Under the pieces are notes generated by a model. That model did not search any database and was not told the origin of the DNA. It saw only the letters and a program-made list of their open reading frames with translations. A stretch of DNA of 27,746 nucleotides, taken from contig CAYOVG010000045.1 in the NCBI GenBank assembly GCA_964407285.1, positions 1 through 27,746 of the forward strand, given 5' to 3'. Positions 16,052 to 24,341 of this stretch are shown here, piece by piece. The stretch is from CAYOVG01 sp964407285 (GTDB lineage Bacteria > Desulfobacterota > Syntrophobacteria > Syntrophobacterales > Syntrophobacteraceae). A program made the position numbers and the translations under genes. Numbering within the stretch: position 1 is the first letter of the stretch; every line of letters begins with the position of its first letter.

Positions 16052-16644
16052 GCGACCGCCCTCCACAGGAAAAACATCCCCGCCGCCAGCACCATCGCAC
16101 CGGCCAATCGAATCGCCATGCGTCCACCCCGCCGGTTGTGCAACAGACCGGCCGTGATGCCAAACCCGTGCAAGACCCCGGTCGCGATCACAAACCCGAT
16201 GCTGTAGGTCAGCCCGCTCGCTCCCGCGGGCAACTCCGTCCCATGCGCATGTCCATGAAAAACCGCAAAGAACCCCACCAGCACCGCCGCCAGCCACAAC
16301 GGAGGACGTTTTTCCGCGAGCACCATTCCCCCCAGCACCAGCGCCGAGAGCGCAATGCCGATTTCCACACCCGGCAACGCCACGCCAACCAACCCGAGCG
16401 TCCCGCCGAAAGCCATCACGATCGGAAACGCCACCGGCAGCACCCACACCGCCGGCGCGCCCAGTTGCGCGCCCCACAGTCCGACAGATATCATGGCCAG
16501 CACGTGGTCGAGACCGGAGATGGGATGGTGCAGCCCGCTGGTGAAACCCATAGCGCTGCCCATCTCGATATGGGCGAAGGCGGTAAGCGGCCACAGCAAT
16601 GCAAGCCAGAATAGTATTTGAAACTTGAATCCCGTTCTTTTCAC
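16048..16644 (-). CDS. HupE/UreJ-type metal permease-like protein (second of three)
   Basis: 198 residues. Start chosen at the GTG at 16644, 5 nt after GGGAGG; a GTG two codons upstream overlaps the previous stop. The signal peptide ends PLTAFA, exposing His25 as the mature N-terminus. It carries the classical HupE/UreJ signatures: LHHPISGLDHVLAMISVGLW (H39, H40, D46, H47), FFAVFHGHAHGTE (H130, H132, H134) and TGVLHGFGI (H159). These His/Asp clusters in membrane helices are thought to bind Ni2+ or Co2+. About six transmembrane helices. Stop and start overlap with both neighbours, placing it firmly inside the operon. Confidence 0.9.
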   Translation of the reverse strand: MKRTGFKFQILFWLALLWPLTAFAHIEMGSAMGFTSGLHHPISGLDHVLAMISVGLWGAQLGAPAVWVLPVAFPIVMAFGGTLGLVGVALPGVEIGIALSALVLGGMVLAEKRPPLWLAAVLVGFFAVFHGHAHGTELPAGASGLTYSIGFVIATGVLHGFGITAGLLHNRRGGRMAIRLAGAMVLAAGMFFLWRAVA

Positions 16645-16646
16645 AT

Positions 16647-17645
16647 TCACCTCCCGGTCAGCAGCATCACTGTCCGTTGAATCGTCCAGAACGCGCCGCA
16701 AACCCCAACGACGTAACCGGGCATGCGCACAACCCAAACGGGCCACCGCATCTCCAGCACACGGAACGAGCGCGCCAGCGCCAACATCAACCCGACAAAC
16801 GCCAACTGCCCCAATTCGACGCCAACATTGAACCACAACAACGCCTGCGGAATTGCCGAACGTGCCATGCCGGCCGTGCTCAACCCACTCGCAAACCCGA
16901 ACCCGTGCAACAACCCAAACGCAAATGCCACCACCCATGTGCGGCGGATCGTCAGGCTCGTTTCCCCACGCCAAGTGCGAACTATTTCCGGTCCGAGGAA
17001 TAGAATGCTCAGAGCGATTGCGGCATTGAGCGGAGGCAAGGGTGCGCCGGCATACCCGAGCGTCGCAATGCCCAGCGTCAAGCTGTGCGCCACCGTGAAG
17101 GCGGTAACGGTCTTCAGGAGCATGAACCGCTCCCGCACGATCAACAACAAGCCGAGCACGAACAGCAGATGATCGACGCCGAGCAGGATGTGCTCGAACC
17201 CGAGCTGCAGATATGTTGCGGCCACCTGCGTTATGCCGGGCGAGGCTTCGACGACGAACCACGGGGCGGACGGCGTGAGCCGGATGACCTGGGTCGTGCC
17301 GTCCAGGCGTTCGTGACGCACGAGCACGTCGGTCATGGTTGCGGAAAGACCGGCGATGTGGATCGTGCCGTCGGTCAATCCGCCTGTGCAGTGCACGCGC
17401 CGGCGTTCGACGAGGCTCCCGGCGGCGAAGAACCCGCGCGGCTCGGAAAGATTGCCGCAGTGCGCCGGTAGTTCCACGTAGAGCCCGAGCCGCAGGTTGT
17501 CACCGATTCCCGGCACTTTCCACAAAACATCGTATTCTTCCGCTCCTGTCTGGCGCAGTTGGAGATAGGCCGGCCGCACCTCGTGCGCCGACACGCCGTC
17601 TGCAAACAGAGCAAACAAAACCATGAACGTGAACACTCGTCTCAT
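16647..17645 (-). CDS. HupE/UreJ_2-family membrane protein (first of three)
   Basis: 332 residues. The signal peptide ends ADGVSA, followed by mature HEVRPAYLQL. Residues 21-140 form an extracytoplasmic beta-rich domain with two Cys (63, 86), and the rest contains about seven membrane helices. Conserved metal-type motifs: LGFEHILLGVDHLLF (H152, D158, H159), AFTVAHSLTLG (H187) and FGLLHGFGFA (H247), matching the HupE/UreJ_2 family. The N-terminal soluble domain could capture a ligand and pass it to the channel (inference). The ATG overlaps the stop of the PpiC-type gene (ATGA), and its own stop overlaps the next HupE gene region. Confidence 0.88.
   Translation of the reverse strand: MRRVFTFMVLFALFADGVSAHEVRPAYLQLRQTGAEEYDVLWKVPGIGDNLRLGLYVELPAHCGNLSEPRGFFAAGSLVERRRVHCTGGLTDGTIHIAGLSATMTDVLVRHERLDGTTQVIRLTPSAPWFVVEASPGITQVAATYLQLGFEHILLGVDHLLFVLGLLLIVRERFMLLKTVTAFTVAHSLTLGIATLGYAGAPLPPLNAAIALSILFLGPEIVRTWRGETSLTIRRTWVVAFAFGLLHGFGFASGLSTAGMARSAIPQALLWFNVGVELGQLAFVGLMLALARSFRVLEMRWPVWVVRMPGYVVGVCGAFWTIQRTVMLLTGR
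16650..16655 (-). promoter_or_regulatory. Shine-Dalgarno site deciding the GTG start of the second HupE gene
   Basis: GGGAGG on the minus strand, 5 nt before the GTG at 16644 and embedded in the last codons of the upstream gene. It favours this GTG over the one at 16650, which would overlap the ribosome site itself. Confidence 0.55.
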
Positions 17646-18505
17646 TTCGCCTCCGCCGACTGCTCCGCCGGATTCGGTTGCTCCATGGTTACGGTGTAAT
17701 GCTCGAGGAGCGCTTCATAGAACTTCTCGTTCGCTTCCTTCCGCCGTGCGTTAGCCCACTCTCGGCGGACAAGCTCGCGCACATCCTCCAGGGCGGGCAA
17801 TCGTCCTTCCGTGCGTTCGCTGATGAGCACCAAGTGCATCCCGTAGCCGGATTCCACCGGGCCTTGCCATTGACCAGGCGCAAGCCGACTCAGCGCCTTC
17901 GCGAACGTTTCACCGAACAGCTTCGCCACTTCGCCGGCCGGTAGCGCATCGAACCGGTGATCGAGCAGAAAACGATCACCCAGCATCGAGACATCTTCAT
18001 CGCTCCCGCTTTGACTCAGACGATCGAGCAACCGTGAGGCATCGTGAGACAGATGCTCGCCCCGCCATTCGGGATTGAGATAGACATGCCGGAACGTGAA
18101 TCTCTGCTCCGGAAGGAATGAATCCGCGTGCGCACTCATGTAGGCGTGCAACTCCTCGTCGGTCGGCTCACCCTGTAGTGCGAGATCCTCGGTAACAAAT
18201 TCCAGTTTCTGCCGGAGCCGACGCCTGATGACGCTGTCCTCGCGATCCAGACCCAGCGCGAGCGCCTCCCGAGTACTGACTTCTTCCCGAATGTACTCAC
18301 GGATCAACCCTTGCAACTCCAACTCAGTCGGCGGCCGTTGCCAGGTGCGGGTGAACCCGGTCGCAAGCGACTCGATCCGTCCCTGTGTGACGAGAATGCG
18401 TCCCTGTTCGGTCGTCGTGTCTGCCGGCATCCACTCGAAGGCGACAAAGAGCGCCGTCCCCAACAGAAGAAAGTGCACGAACGGCTCTTTAAGAAATGTT
18501 TTCAT
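17642..18505 (-). CDS. Membrane-anchored PpiC-type peptidyl-prolyl cis-trans isomerase
   Basis: 287 residues. One N-terminal hydrophobic segment (about 9-25, PFVHFLLLGTALFVAFEW) should anchor it in the inner membrane with the bulk in the periplasm. An N-terminal SurA/PrsA-like helical region (about 35-125) precedes a parvulin-type domain (about 130-235) containing RFTFRHVYLNPE, the LPAGEVAKLFGETFAKAL segment and GPVESGYGMHLVLISER, which is the typical end of a rotamase domain. A charged C-terminal helix follows. It starts 1 nt after the stop of the DUF3604 gene and overlaps the first HupE-like gene. It may be a dedicated foldase for the exported DUF3604 protein or the HupE proteins (inference). 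Confidence 0.88.
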   Translation of the reverse strand: MKTFLKEPFVHFLLLGTALFVAFEWMPADTTTEQGRILVTQGRIESLATGFTRTWQRPPTELELQGLIREYIREEVSTREALALGLDREDSVIRRRLRQKLEFVTEDLALQGEPTDEELHAYMSAHADSFLPEQRFTFRHVYLNPEWRGEHLSHDASRLLDRLSQSGSDEDVSMLGDRFLLDHRFDALPAGEVAKLFGETFAKALSRLAPGQWQGPVESGYGMHLVLISERTEGRLPALEDVRELVRREWANARRKEANEKFYEALLEHYTVTMEQPNPAEQSAEAK

Positions 18506-18506
18506 A

Positions 18507-20465
18507 TTACCCGGCCGGCGTGTACCAGATCGGCGATGTGTAGGCCCGCTCCTGGAGTGTCATGGTCGTACCGGGGAGGGGCTTCGTGCCGAAGCGCTTC
18601 GCATCGTAGGCAGTCCAGCGCGGAGTGGGGATCTCGAGCACTCGTACGTAATAGAACGCCCGCTGTGCCGGGTCGAAATCCGGGTCCTTCCAGACCGTGA
18701 TGAGTTCCGGCGCACCTATCGTGTTGGTCCAGCTCGCATTCTCCACGTCGACAGTGCTGCCGACCGGCGTCTTGCAGCGACCGTCCGCTTCTATCGTGCG
18801 ACCGCCGGAGACTGCCACATCGTAGATTCGCTCCTGGACCTTGCCGCTCTTGTCCACCCAACCCTTGACAATCTGGATGCGGTCGAGGTTCGCGCCGATA
18901 GGGTCCTTCAGGGCAGCGGCGATGAACGTGGGTGATTTGCCCTCCGGGGCGCGGCTCAGTTCGCTGCCCATAGGTACTCCCTTGGCATAGCCGCGGGCCG
19001 CCGGCATACGGTTGTTCGCATCACCCGGCTCGAATTCCCAGCCGCCAAAGAAGCGCACGACCATGCGTGTGCCGGTGGTGGCGTAGGTCTCGCGGCGCTG
19101 CATTGCGTCGAAGATCGCCTCGCGCGTGTTCGCAGTCGCCCACACGGCAGCCCAACCGGACGAACCGACCTCCCAATCCATGACGGTAATGCCTGTCTTT
19201 GGGTCGTTGATGAAGGCCTTGGTCATGCGCTCCGGGCTGGGCTCCTGCGGCGCGGTCTTTCCGAAGAAGCTCTCCTCCTCCATCGCGGCGAGGCCGGTAT
19301 GCGCGTCGCTGCTGCCGATGAGGCCGAACTTGTACGGATTCGCGCCCAGCTTCTCTTCGAGCACGAGGCCGTTCTTCAGCGCCGAGCGGGCGTACTCGTA
19401 TTCGAGCATTTCCTTTTTCTTGGGAACGGTGGCGTCCAGATTGGACTTGTCCCAGATCTCAAAGTTGGCGAATTCATCGTTGGGAGATAGGAAGGGATGC
19501 GCCTCGCCGGTTCCCTTAGTCTGAGTGGTCTCGTAGAGCCGCTCCCACTTGGCGCGCGTATCCGCATAGTTCCGGTCCATCTTCTTGCCGAAGGCCTCGA
19601 TCGTGGGGAACATGATGCCGTTGCTTAGATTGCCGTTATGGGCGATGGCCAGCACGGCGCTGCCGGTCTTTTCTTCCGCTGCCGCCATCCATTTCCACAG
19701 ATCCTCGGGGTTGTCGCTACCGAGTGGTTTCAACGTGGTGTAGGGCTCGACGAGACTTGCTTTGGTTCCGTTCCCGCGGAAGATGACATTGCGGTGCAGG
19801 TTGTTGCCACCCGTGTTTGAGGTCCATTCGAACCCGATGAAGGCCGTAAACCGGCCCGGATCGTTGTATTCTTCCGCAGCCTTTATGACTTCCTGCCAGG
19901 CCGAGCGATAGGAGCGAGTCCCCGGAAGCGGGAACCCCTTGGGCAGTTGCCCCCTGCTGAAGCTCTTGATGATATCGATCGCCGCCTCTGCGCCATGGCC
20001 GGACTTGATCTGGTCATACCACTTTCGGCCTTGCGGTGTTGCGAGCAACTCAGGGTCGCCGGCCATCAACATCGGAAAGAACCCGAAGCCGTCCGAATGG
20101 TCCGCCACGACGAGGAAATCGAGCGGCCGGGAGAGCTTGACCGGTTGACCGGTATTGGAGATTAGCTCCTCTCCCCGCGCGAATCGGTAGGCATCGCTGG
20201 GAGTGAGCCGCGCACCGAAAGCGCCCGCGTCCATCGAGAATGCGGTGTGCAGATGAGTGTCCCCGAAAAGCGGCCGCGCGGGGTAATCCCGACCCGCGTA
20301 AGGTGAGTAGGGAGGTTTTGCCGGGAACACTTTCTCCGCTGTTTCTTTGTCGAGTATGCTGGAGATGCCATAGGTGTGTCCATCCTCGGCGGCCAATGCC
20401 GGCAATGCAAGGGAGACCACCAACACGGCCGTGAGAATACCCGTACGGAATGTAAAACGCTTCAT
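18507..20465 (-). CDS. Exported DUF3604-family protein, PHP-like metal-dependent phosphoesterase fold
   Basis: 652 residues from the ATG at 20465, preceded by AAGGA at 8 nt; an ATG 10 codons upstream is less likely. Sec signal peptide with predicted cleavage after LPALAA, giving a periplasmic protein. Metal-ligand-like motifs of the PHP/amidohydrolase kind: GDTHLHTAFS (H71, H73), VVADHSD (D122, H123), GFEW (E213), LAIAHNGNLS (H276) and GSSDAHTG (D387, H389). DUF3604 has no established reaction that I can name; the fold suggests hydrolysis of a phosphoester or related bond with two or three bound metals. First gene of a tightly packed operon with PpiC and HupE/UreJ proteins. An enzyme releasing or processing a metal-bound ligand for import is one model (inference). 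Confidence 0.88.
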   Translation of the reverse strand: MKRFTFRTGILTAVLVVSLALPALAAEDGHTYGISSILDKETAEKVFPAKPPYSPYAGRDYPARPLFGDTHLHTAFSMDAGAFGARLTPSDAYRFARGEELISNTGQPVKLSRPLDFLVVADHSDGFGFFPMLMAGDPELLATPQGRKWYDQIKSGHGAEAAIDIIKSFSRGQLPKGFPLPGTRSYRSAWQEVIKAAEEYNDPGRFTAFIGFEWTSNTGGNNLHRNVIFRGNGTKASLVEPYTTLKPLGSDNPEDLWKWMAAAEEKTGSAVLAIAHNGNLSNGIMFPTIEAFGKKMDRNYADTRAKWERLYETTQTKGTGEAHPFLSPNDEFANFEIWDKSNLDATVPKKKEMLEYEYARSALKNGLVLEEKLGANPYKFGLIGSSDAHTGLAAMEEESFFGKTAPQEPSPERMTKAFINDPKTGITVMDWEVGSSGWAAVWATANTREAIFDAMQRRETYATTGTRMVVRFFGGWEFEPGDANNRMPAARGYAKGVPMGSELSRAPEGKSPTFIAAALKDPIGANLDRIQIVKGWVDKSGKVQERIYDVAVSGGRTIEADGRCKTPVGSTVDVENASWTNTIGAPELITVWKDPDFDPAQRAFYYVRVLEIPTPRWTAYDAKRFGTKPLPGTTMTLQERAYTSPIWYTPAG

Positions 20466-21177
20466 GTCGCGATTCCTTATTGTTTGGGTTCTCATCTGAT
20501 ACCGACAAGATCACTGCTGCGAACGCACTGTCGTCAAGTAGTTGGAACGGTTTTGCGCTTCAGCGTCATTGCATCTTTCTACTGGTATCGTGTTGAGACA
20601 TCCGAACGGCTCCGAACGTTTCTCCATCTTTTCAGCCCTGAAGGTTCCGGCTCAGTGGCTGCCTTATCCCCGGTGTTGAAGAAATGTCGGAGATGGAGAA
20701 TGGAAATTGTTCAGAGGGGTGATCAGGATGTGGAATCCAGATCTTTGGAACAACCCTCTTGAGAGGATGAGACCTCCTGGTCCGTGTCGATTTGCGATTT
20801 TGGGATAGCCGCCTGGACCATCGTTTCAAAGGATCTGCACCCTTCCTGGGAATGGCGGCAGTTTTGGACTCTAATTATTGCCCTTACGACGGATCTGCAA
20901 CGTTGGAGCAACGTACCTGCAATGAGAAACAGCATCAATGGGTTGGTTTTCTTACATGTTAGGATGCTTTGAAGTATTGACTTCTAAAGTCTATGTAGTA
21001 AATTAAAATTCTTGTACTACAAAACAGTAGCGACAATAGAGAACGCATTTCTATATGACAGATCCACAACCCGTCGATTCCTTGCCGGAAACGAGGCGCT
21101 GATGTTTGCCCTTTTTCCGGGAGAATCGGCCGCGCCTCTTTCCCCAAAAAGCCAAAATGAGAACTGCTGGAATCAGC

Positions 21178-21207
21178 TTGACTAAGTTAAATACGGTGTA
21201 ATATTAT
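21178..21207 (+). promoter_or_regulatory. Candidate sigma70-type promoter facing the pilus operon
   Basis: TTGACT (-35, 5 of 6 consensus) and TATTAT (-10, 5 of 6) separated by 18 bp, in an AT-rich patch, pointing at the pilM-pilN fusion gene. It would leave an untranslated leader of about 430 nt that includes the inverted repeat at 21291-21319. Such matches arise easily in AT-rich DNA. Confidence 0.35.
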
Positions 21208-21290
21208 CGAAACCGGATTAATTCCCATTATGGTCAGCCCTTATCTGCTTTGTCCTGGTGATTTGATCGGCTTGAGGGACGGAGAGCCTG

Positions 21291-21319
21291 ACATTCCGCC
21301 GAATTCCATGGCGGAATGT
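21291..21319. repeat. Perfect 10-bp inverted repeat with 9-nt loop
   Basis: ACATTCCGCC at 21291-21300 and GGCGGAATGT at 21310-21319, loop GAATTCCAT. It forms a stable hairpin but has no following T run, so a Rho-independent terminator is unlikely. It lies within the presumed leader of the pilus operon and could be an operator or an RNA structure. Confidence 0.55.
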
Positions 21320-21644
21320 GCAACGGATAGGATTATCGGGCTTGAAGTCTTTTCCGGATAGTTATCAACCGGCTGCGAAAGAAGAGGAATGGAGTGGATG
21401 CTCCCGTGCGTGGAGGTCCCGATACGAGGATGGGGAAGAAAACCGTCCTTTCCGGAGCGGATTCGGCAACCGCGCGAAGGATTCGCGGGGGCGCACCGGC
21501 CGGGGAGAATTGAAGATTACGGAGAGATTATGGGGAGATGGACCGGACACGCACGCGCTTTTCTTTCCCCGAGCTTTCCCCGTTGAGTGATCGGCGAGCG
21601 GCAGCCGGGTCCGCGGTTCGAATTGGAATGAGTCTATCGGGAGT

Positions 21645-23600
21645 ATGATGCGCAACAGGACGCCGTCGCAAGAAGAAATATCCTCCACGGAGAGGCTGCT
21701 CGATGTTATCCGTGGAGAGGAACCCTCTCCCGGGAAAATCCGGAAGGTTTCCGTCGCGCCGCCCCGTCCCGCGGGCCGTAAGGCTTTTGCCGGCAAGGCC
21801 ATTCGAGTATCGAGGAAGACCACCCTGGGCGTCGATGTAGGACGCACCCACCTTCGCATGATCAAGGCGGCTCAGGTTTCCGATACCAGGTGGAAAATGC
21901 TCGACTACCGGGCGGTGCCCTTCGAACCCGCGCTTCGAAAGGACGCCGCCGCCTTTGCGGACTTTTTGCGAGCGGCCGTGCTGGATTTCGGCGGAGCACG
22001 GAGCAAGTTTCAGTTGTGGAGCATCGTATCTTCCGGCAATGTGGAAGTGCGCCATATCAGAATACCCAAGGTCGCCAGGAAGCTGATCCACAACACCGTT
22101 TACTGGACGGTCAAAAAGGAAAGCAACTTCGACGACAAGGACACGATCTTCGATTTCGAAGTCCAGGGCGAGGTGGTCGAGAAAGGCATCAACAAGATCC
22201 CTGTGCTGACCTACCTCACTCCACGCCATGACGTGGCGGAAGCAAAGGAGCTTTTCCAGAAGGCGGGGCTGAAACTCGCGGGGCTCACCATCGCGCCTTT
22301 CGCCATCCAGAACCTTTTCCGAACCGGGTGGATGCCTCATGCGGAAAAGGCGGTCGCCGCGCTTTACATTGGAAACGACTTTTCACGCATCGACATCTTC
22401 TTCGAAGGGAACCTGGTGTTGACCCGGGGGATCAAGTCCGGTGTGAGCAGCATGGTGGAATCCCTCATGGAGTCGTTCAACGAGGAAAACGCCCTGGTGC
22501 TCGAAGACAGCAGCGAAGGGGTCGTGTTGTCTTCCGCGGGGGGGGGTGATTTCGGGGGCGGGAGCCGTGTCATGGAATCCCGGGATGCCCGTGAATTGCT
22601 CTTTTCCTTCTTCACCGGCGAACCGCAGGCGCCGGGTCCCGAACAGGCGTCCTTTCAAATGTCGGAAGACGACGTATTCCAGATGATCTCGCCCGCGATC
22701 GAACGGCTCGTCAGGCAGGTGGAGAGGACTCTCGAACACTATACGGGCATACTGGGAAACGAAAGCGTCTCCAGGATCTATATCTCCGGGTTGACGGGGG
22801 TCTGGAAGCTTCCGGCGAACTGTATCGGGGAGCAGTTGGGGATCGGACACGATATATTCGACCCCATCGCCCCCGGCCTGCTCATGCGTGATGGAGTGAC
22901 GCCGCCGGACGATCTCGGGGACCGGACGCCCTTCGGGCTGTCCCTGGGCCTTGCGCTCTGCGACGATTCAAGGACCCCGAACCTGCTCTTCACCTACAAA
23001 GCGCGGGAGGAGAAGGCCGCCGTTCTCCGTTTGAACCGGGGGATATTCCTGGTATTCGCGGCGGTTATGAGCGTCCTCCTGGTGCTGTTCGGGTGGCTGG
23101 AACACATGGCGGGCGTGAAGAGAGCCGAACTGGCTTCGCTCCGGCAGACCCTGGAGCAGTACAGCCCGTTTCCCGATCAGAACCTGATAGCCCAGATGGT
23201 CGTCAAGGCGAAGAAGCGCCAACAGGAGTTGAAGGAGTGGACCGGCAACTTTGCGGGCCTGGCGGTAATAGGCGAACTCACCCGGCTCACGCCCCAGAAC
23301 ATACGGCTGGTTTCCGTCAATGCCGGTTTCGGAACCAAATCCGAAGAGAAGCCGGTCCCCCCCGGCAAGCAGCCGGCGGCCGAGGACAAGGAAAAGAACA
23401 GGAACACCGGGAGGACGCTGGTGGTGGACGGCATCGTGCGTGGAGAGCGGCAAACGCTGGAGGCGGCCCTTGCGGGTTATCTCATGAAACTCGGAGCATC
23501 ACCTCTTTTCACCAACCCTTCCGTCCACTCGAGCAACCTCGAAACGTACCAGGAAGAGGGTGAAGTGCTCCATTTCGTGCTGCACATGGGAATTCAGTAG
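21645..23600 (+). CDS. pilM: PilM-PilN fusion: type IV pilus / MSHA-like inner-membrane alignment protein (MshI-like)
   Basis: 651 residues. Residues 1-55 are a basic, disordered-looking leader. Residues 59-440 are an actin-like PilM domain (TTLGVDVGRTHLRMIKA with the phosphate-1 Asp; a second glycine-rich segment YISGLTGVW near 379-387). Residues 446-466 (NLLFTYKAREEKAAVLRLN) match the cytoplasmic PilN start that normally docks on PilM. One membrane helix (467-484, IFLVFAAVMSVLLVLFGW) is followed by a coiled coil and a ferredoxin-like PilN periplasmic domain (about 535-651). PilM and PilN are normally separate proteins joined by binding; here they are one chain. Tandem ATGs occur at 21645 and 21648; GGGAG at 21639 fits the second better. 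Six bp separate it from pilO. Confidence 0.88.
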   Translation: MMRNRTPSQEEISSTERLLDVIRGEEPSPGKIRKVSVAPPRPAGRKAFAGKAIRVSRKTTLGVDVGRTHLRMIKAAQVSDTRWKMLDYRAVPFEPALRKDAAAFADFLRAAVLDFGGARSKFQLWSIVSSGNVEVRHIRIPKVARKLIHNTVYWTVKKESNFDDKDTIFDFEVQGEVVEKGINKIPVLTYLTPRHDVAEAKELFQKAGLKLAGLTIAPFAIQNLFRTGWMPHAEKAVAALYIGNDFSRIDIFFEGNLVLTRGIKSGVSSMVESLMESFNEENALVLEDSSEGVVLSSAGGGDFGGGSRVMESRDARELLFSFFTGEPQAPGPEQASFQMSEDDVFQMISPAIERLVRQVERTLEHYTGILGNESVSRIYISGLTGVWKLPANCIGEQLGIGHDIFDPIAPGLLMRDGVTPPDDLGDRTPFGLSLGLALCDDSRTPNLLFTYKAREEKAAVLRLNRGIFLVFAAVMSVLLVLFGWLEHMAGVKRAELASLRQTLEQYSPFPDQNLIAQMVVKAKKRQQELKEWTGNFAGLAVIGELTRLTPQNIRLVSVNAGFGTKSEEKPVPPGKQPAAEDKEKNRNTGRTLVVDGIVRGERQTLEAALAGYLMKLGASPLFTNPSVHSSNLETYQEEGEVLHFVLHMGIQ

Positions 23601-23606
23601 ATCGTT

Positions 23607-24167
23607 ATGGCGGAGCAGAAGAAAACCCCGGCAATACCTCAAAGGAGCCTTGCGTACCTGCTGGTGTGCGGAGTCGGGGTAGTCGCCTTCGTATTGACCG
23701 CGCACCTGCCTGCTCATAGGGCGCTGCTCGGGCTGGATGAGGAGATCGCATCGGTCAAGGCGAAAATAGAGGAGCAAAAGACCCTCTATCCGGCTTACAA
23801 GGAGGCGCTGGCGAACCTGCAGAAGGAGAAAGAGGCCGTCCGGGCTCCGGAACGAAGAAGCGGCCTCACGCAGGACCAGGTGGGCCGTGTTTCCCATTCG
23901 CTCGGCCTGCTCGCACAAACATGCGGCATGAAGCCCGGGTCGATCACCCCCGATGTCAAATCGCTCACCGGCGGGTCCGGATCGGTATCGGTCGTTATGG
24001 TCCTGGTGGGGGACCTTTCCTCCATACACCGTTTTCTGATGGAAATTCAGAAACTTCCCTATCTGAACCACATCGAGGAGATCCAGGTCCGGGAGGCTGC
24101 CGGGGGAAAAGAACTGAAGATGAAAATATGGCTGTTGACCGAGAAGCAGAAGTCGGGTAACGGATAG
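23607..24167 (+). CDS. PilO/MshJ-like pilus assembly protein
   Basis: 186 residues. A short cytoplasmic N-terminus, one membrane helix (about 15-33, LAYLLVCGVGVVAFVLTAHL), a coiled coil (about 42-80, LDEEIASVKAKIEEQK region) and a periplasmic alpha/beta domain containing SVSVVMVLVGDLSSIHRFL and LPYLNHIEEIQVRE, the pattern of PilO/GspM-type proteins. It would pair with the PilN half of the upstream fusion to form the inner-membrane platform. The ribosome site is weak; the start is placed 6 bp after the upstream stop and gives a normal family length. Confidence 0.8.
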   Translation: MAEQKKTPAIPQRSLAYLLVCGVGVVAFVLTAHLPAHRALLGLDEEIASVKAKIEEQKTLYPAYKEALANLQKEKEAVRAPERRSGLTQDQVGRVSHSLGLLAQTCGMKPGSITPDVKSLTGGSGSVSVVMVLVGDLSSIHRFLMEIQKLPYLNHIEEIQVREAAGGKELKMKIWLLTEKQKSGNG

Positions 24168-24172
24168 GGGAC

Positions 24173-24307
24173 CAACCACGAAAAACACGAAAGAACACAA
24201 GAGGGGGCCGGGGGTTTTGGAGCGTTATTCCAGTGAATTCCGGCTCCCGTGCCGAAGCGACTGAACGTGTGCTGTTTTTTCGTGCTCTTTCGTGTTTTTC
24301 GTGGTTG
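24173..24307. repeat. MITE/REP-like element with 26-bp terminal inverted repeats between pilO and pilP
   Basis: The arms 24173-24198 and 24282-24307 are complementary at 25 of 26 positions and are A/C-rich (CACGAAAAACACGAAAG type motif). They enclose about 83 bp of GC-rich DNA with no ORF. The gap between pilO and pilP is 174 bp, whereas other junctions in this operon are 6 bp, 17 bp or overlapping, so the element looks inserted. As RNA it would form a long hairpin that could attenuate or stabilise the transcript (inference). Confidence 0.75.
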
Positions 24308-24341
24308 AATTCATTCCTGAATTTTGAGAACGGATTCGGCC

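Larger units (their letters stand above)
20466..21644. other. 1.2 kb divergent intergenic region without a supported gene
   Basis: It separates the minus-strand DUF3604 operon from the plus-strand pilus operon. Short ORFs exist on both strands but none has a ribosome site, a recognisable domain or codon use like the neighbours. The patch from about 20960 to 21240 is markedly AT-richer than the surroundings. It contains a weak inverted repeat TGTAGTA/TACTACA (20994-21021), a possible TTGACT-N16-TAAATT promoter-like pair (20977-21004) and a better candidate at 21178-21207. A perfect 10-bp inverted repeat lies at 21291-21319. An unannotated small RNA or a decayed insertion are both possible. Confidence 0.5.

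Noticed and set aside
16052..16594. N-terminal extension of the third HupE-like protein
   Set aside because: The extra residues are an out-of-frame reading of the neighbouring HupE gene. The GTG at 16051 has a ribosome site and gives a signal peptide at the N-terminus.
21291..21319. Rho-independent terminator
   Set aside because: The hairpin is perfect but no T run follows on either strand, and no gene ends nearby.
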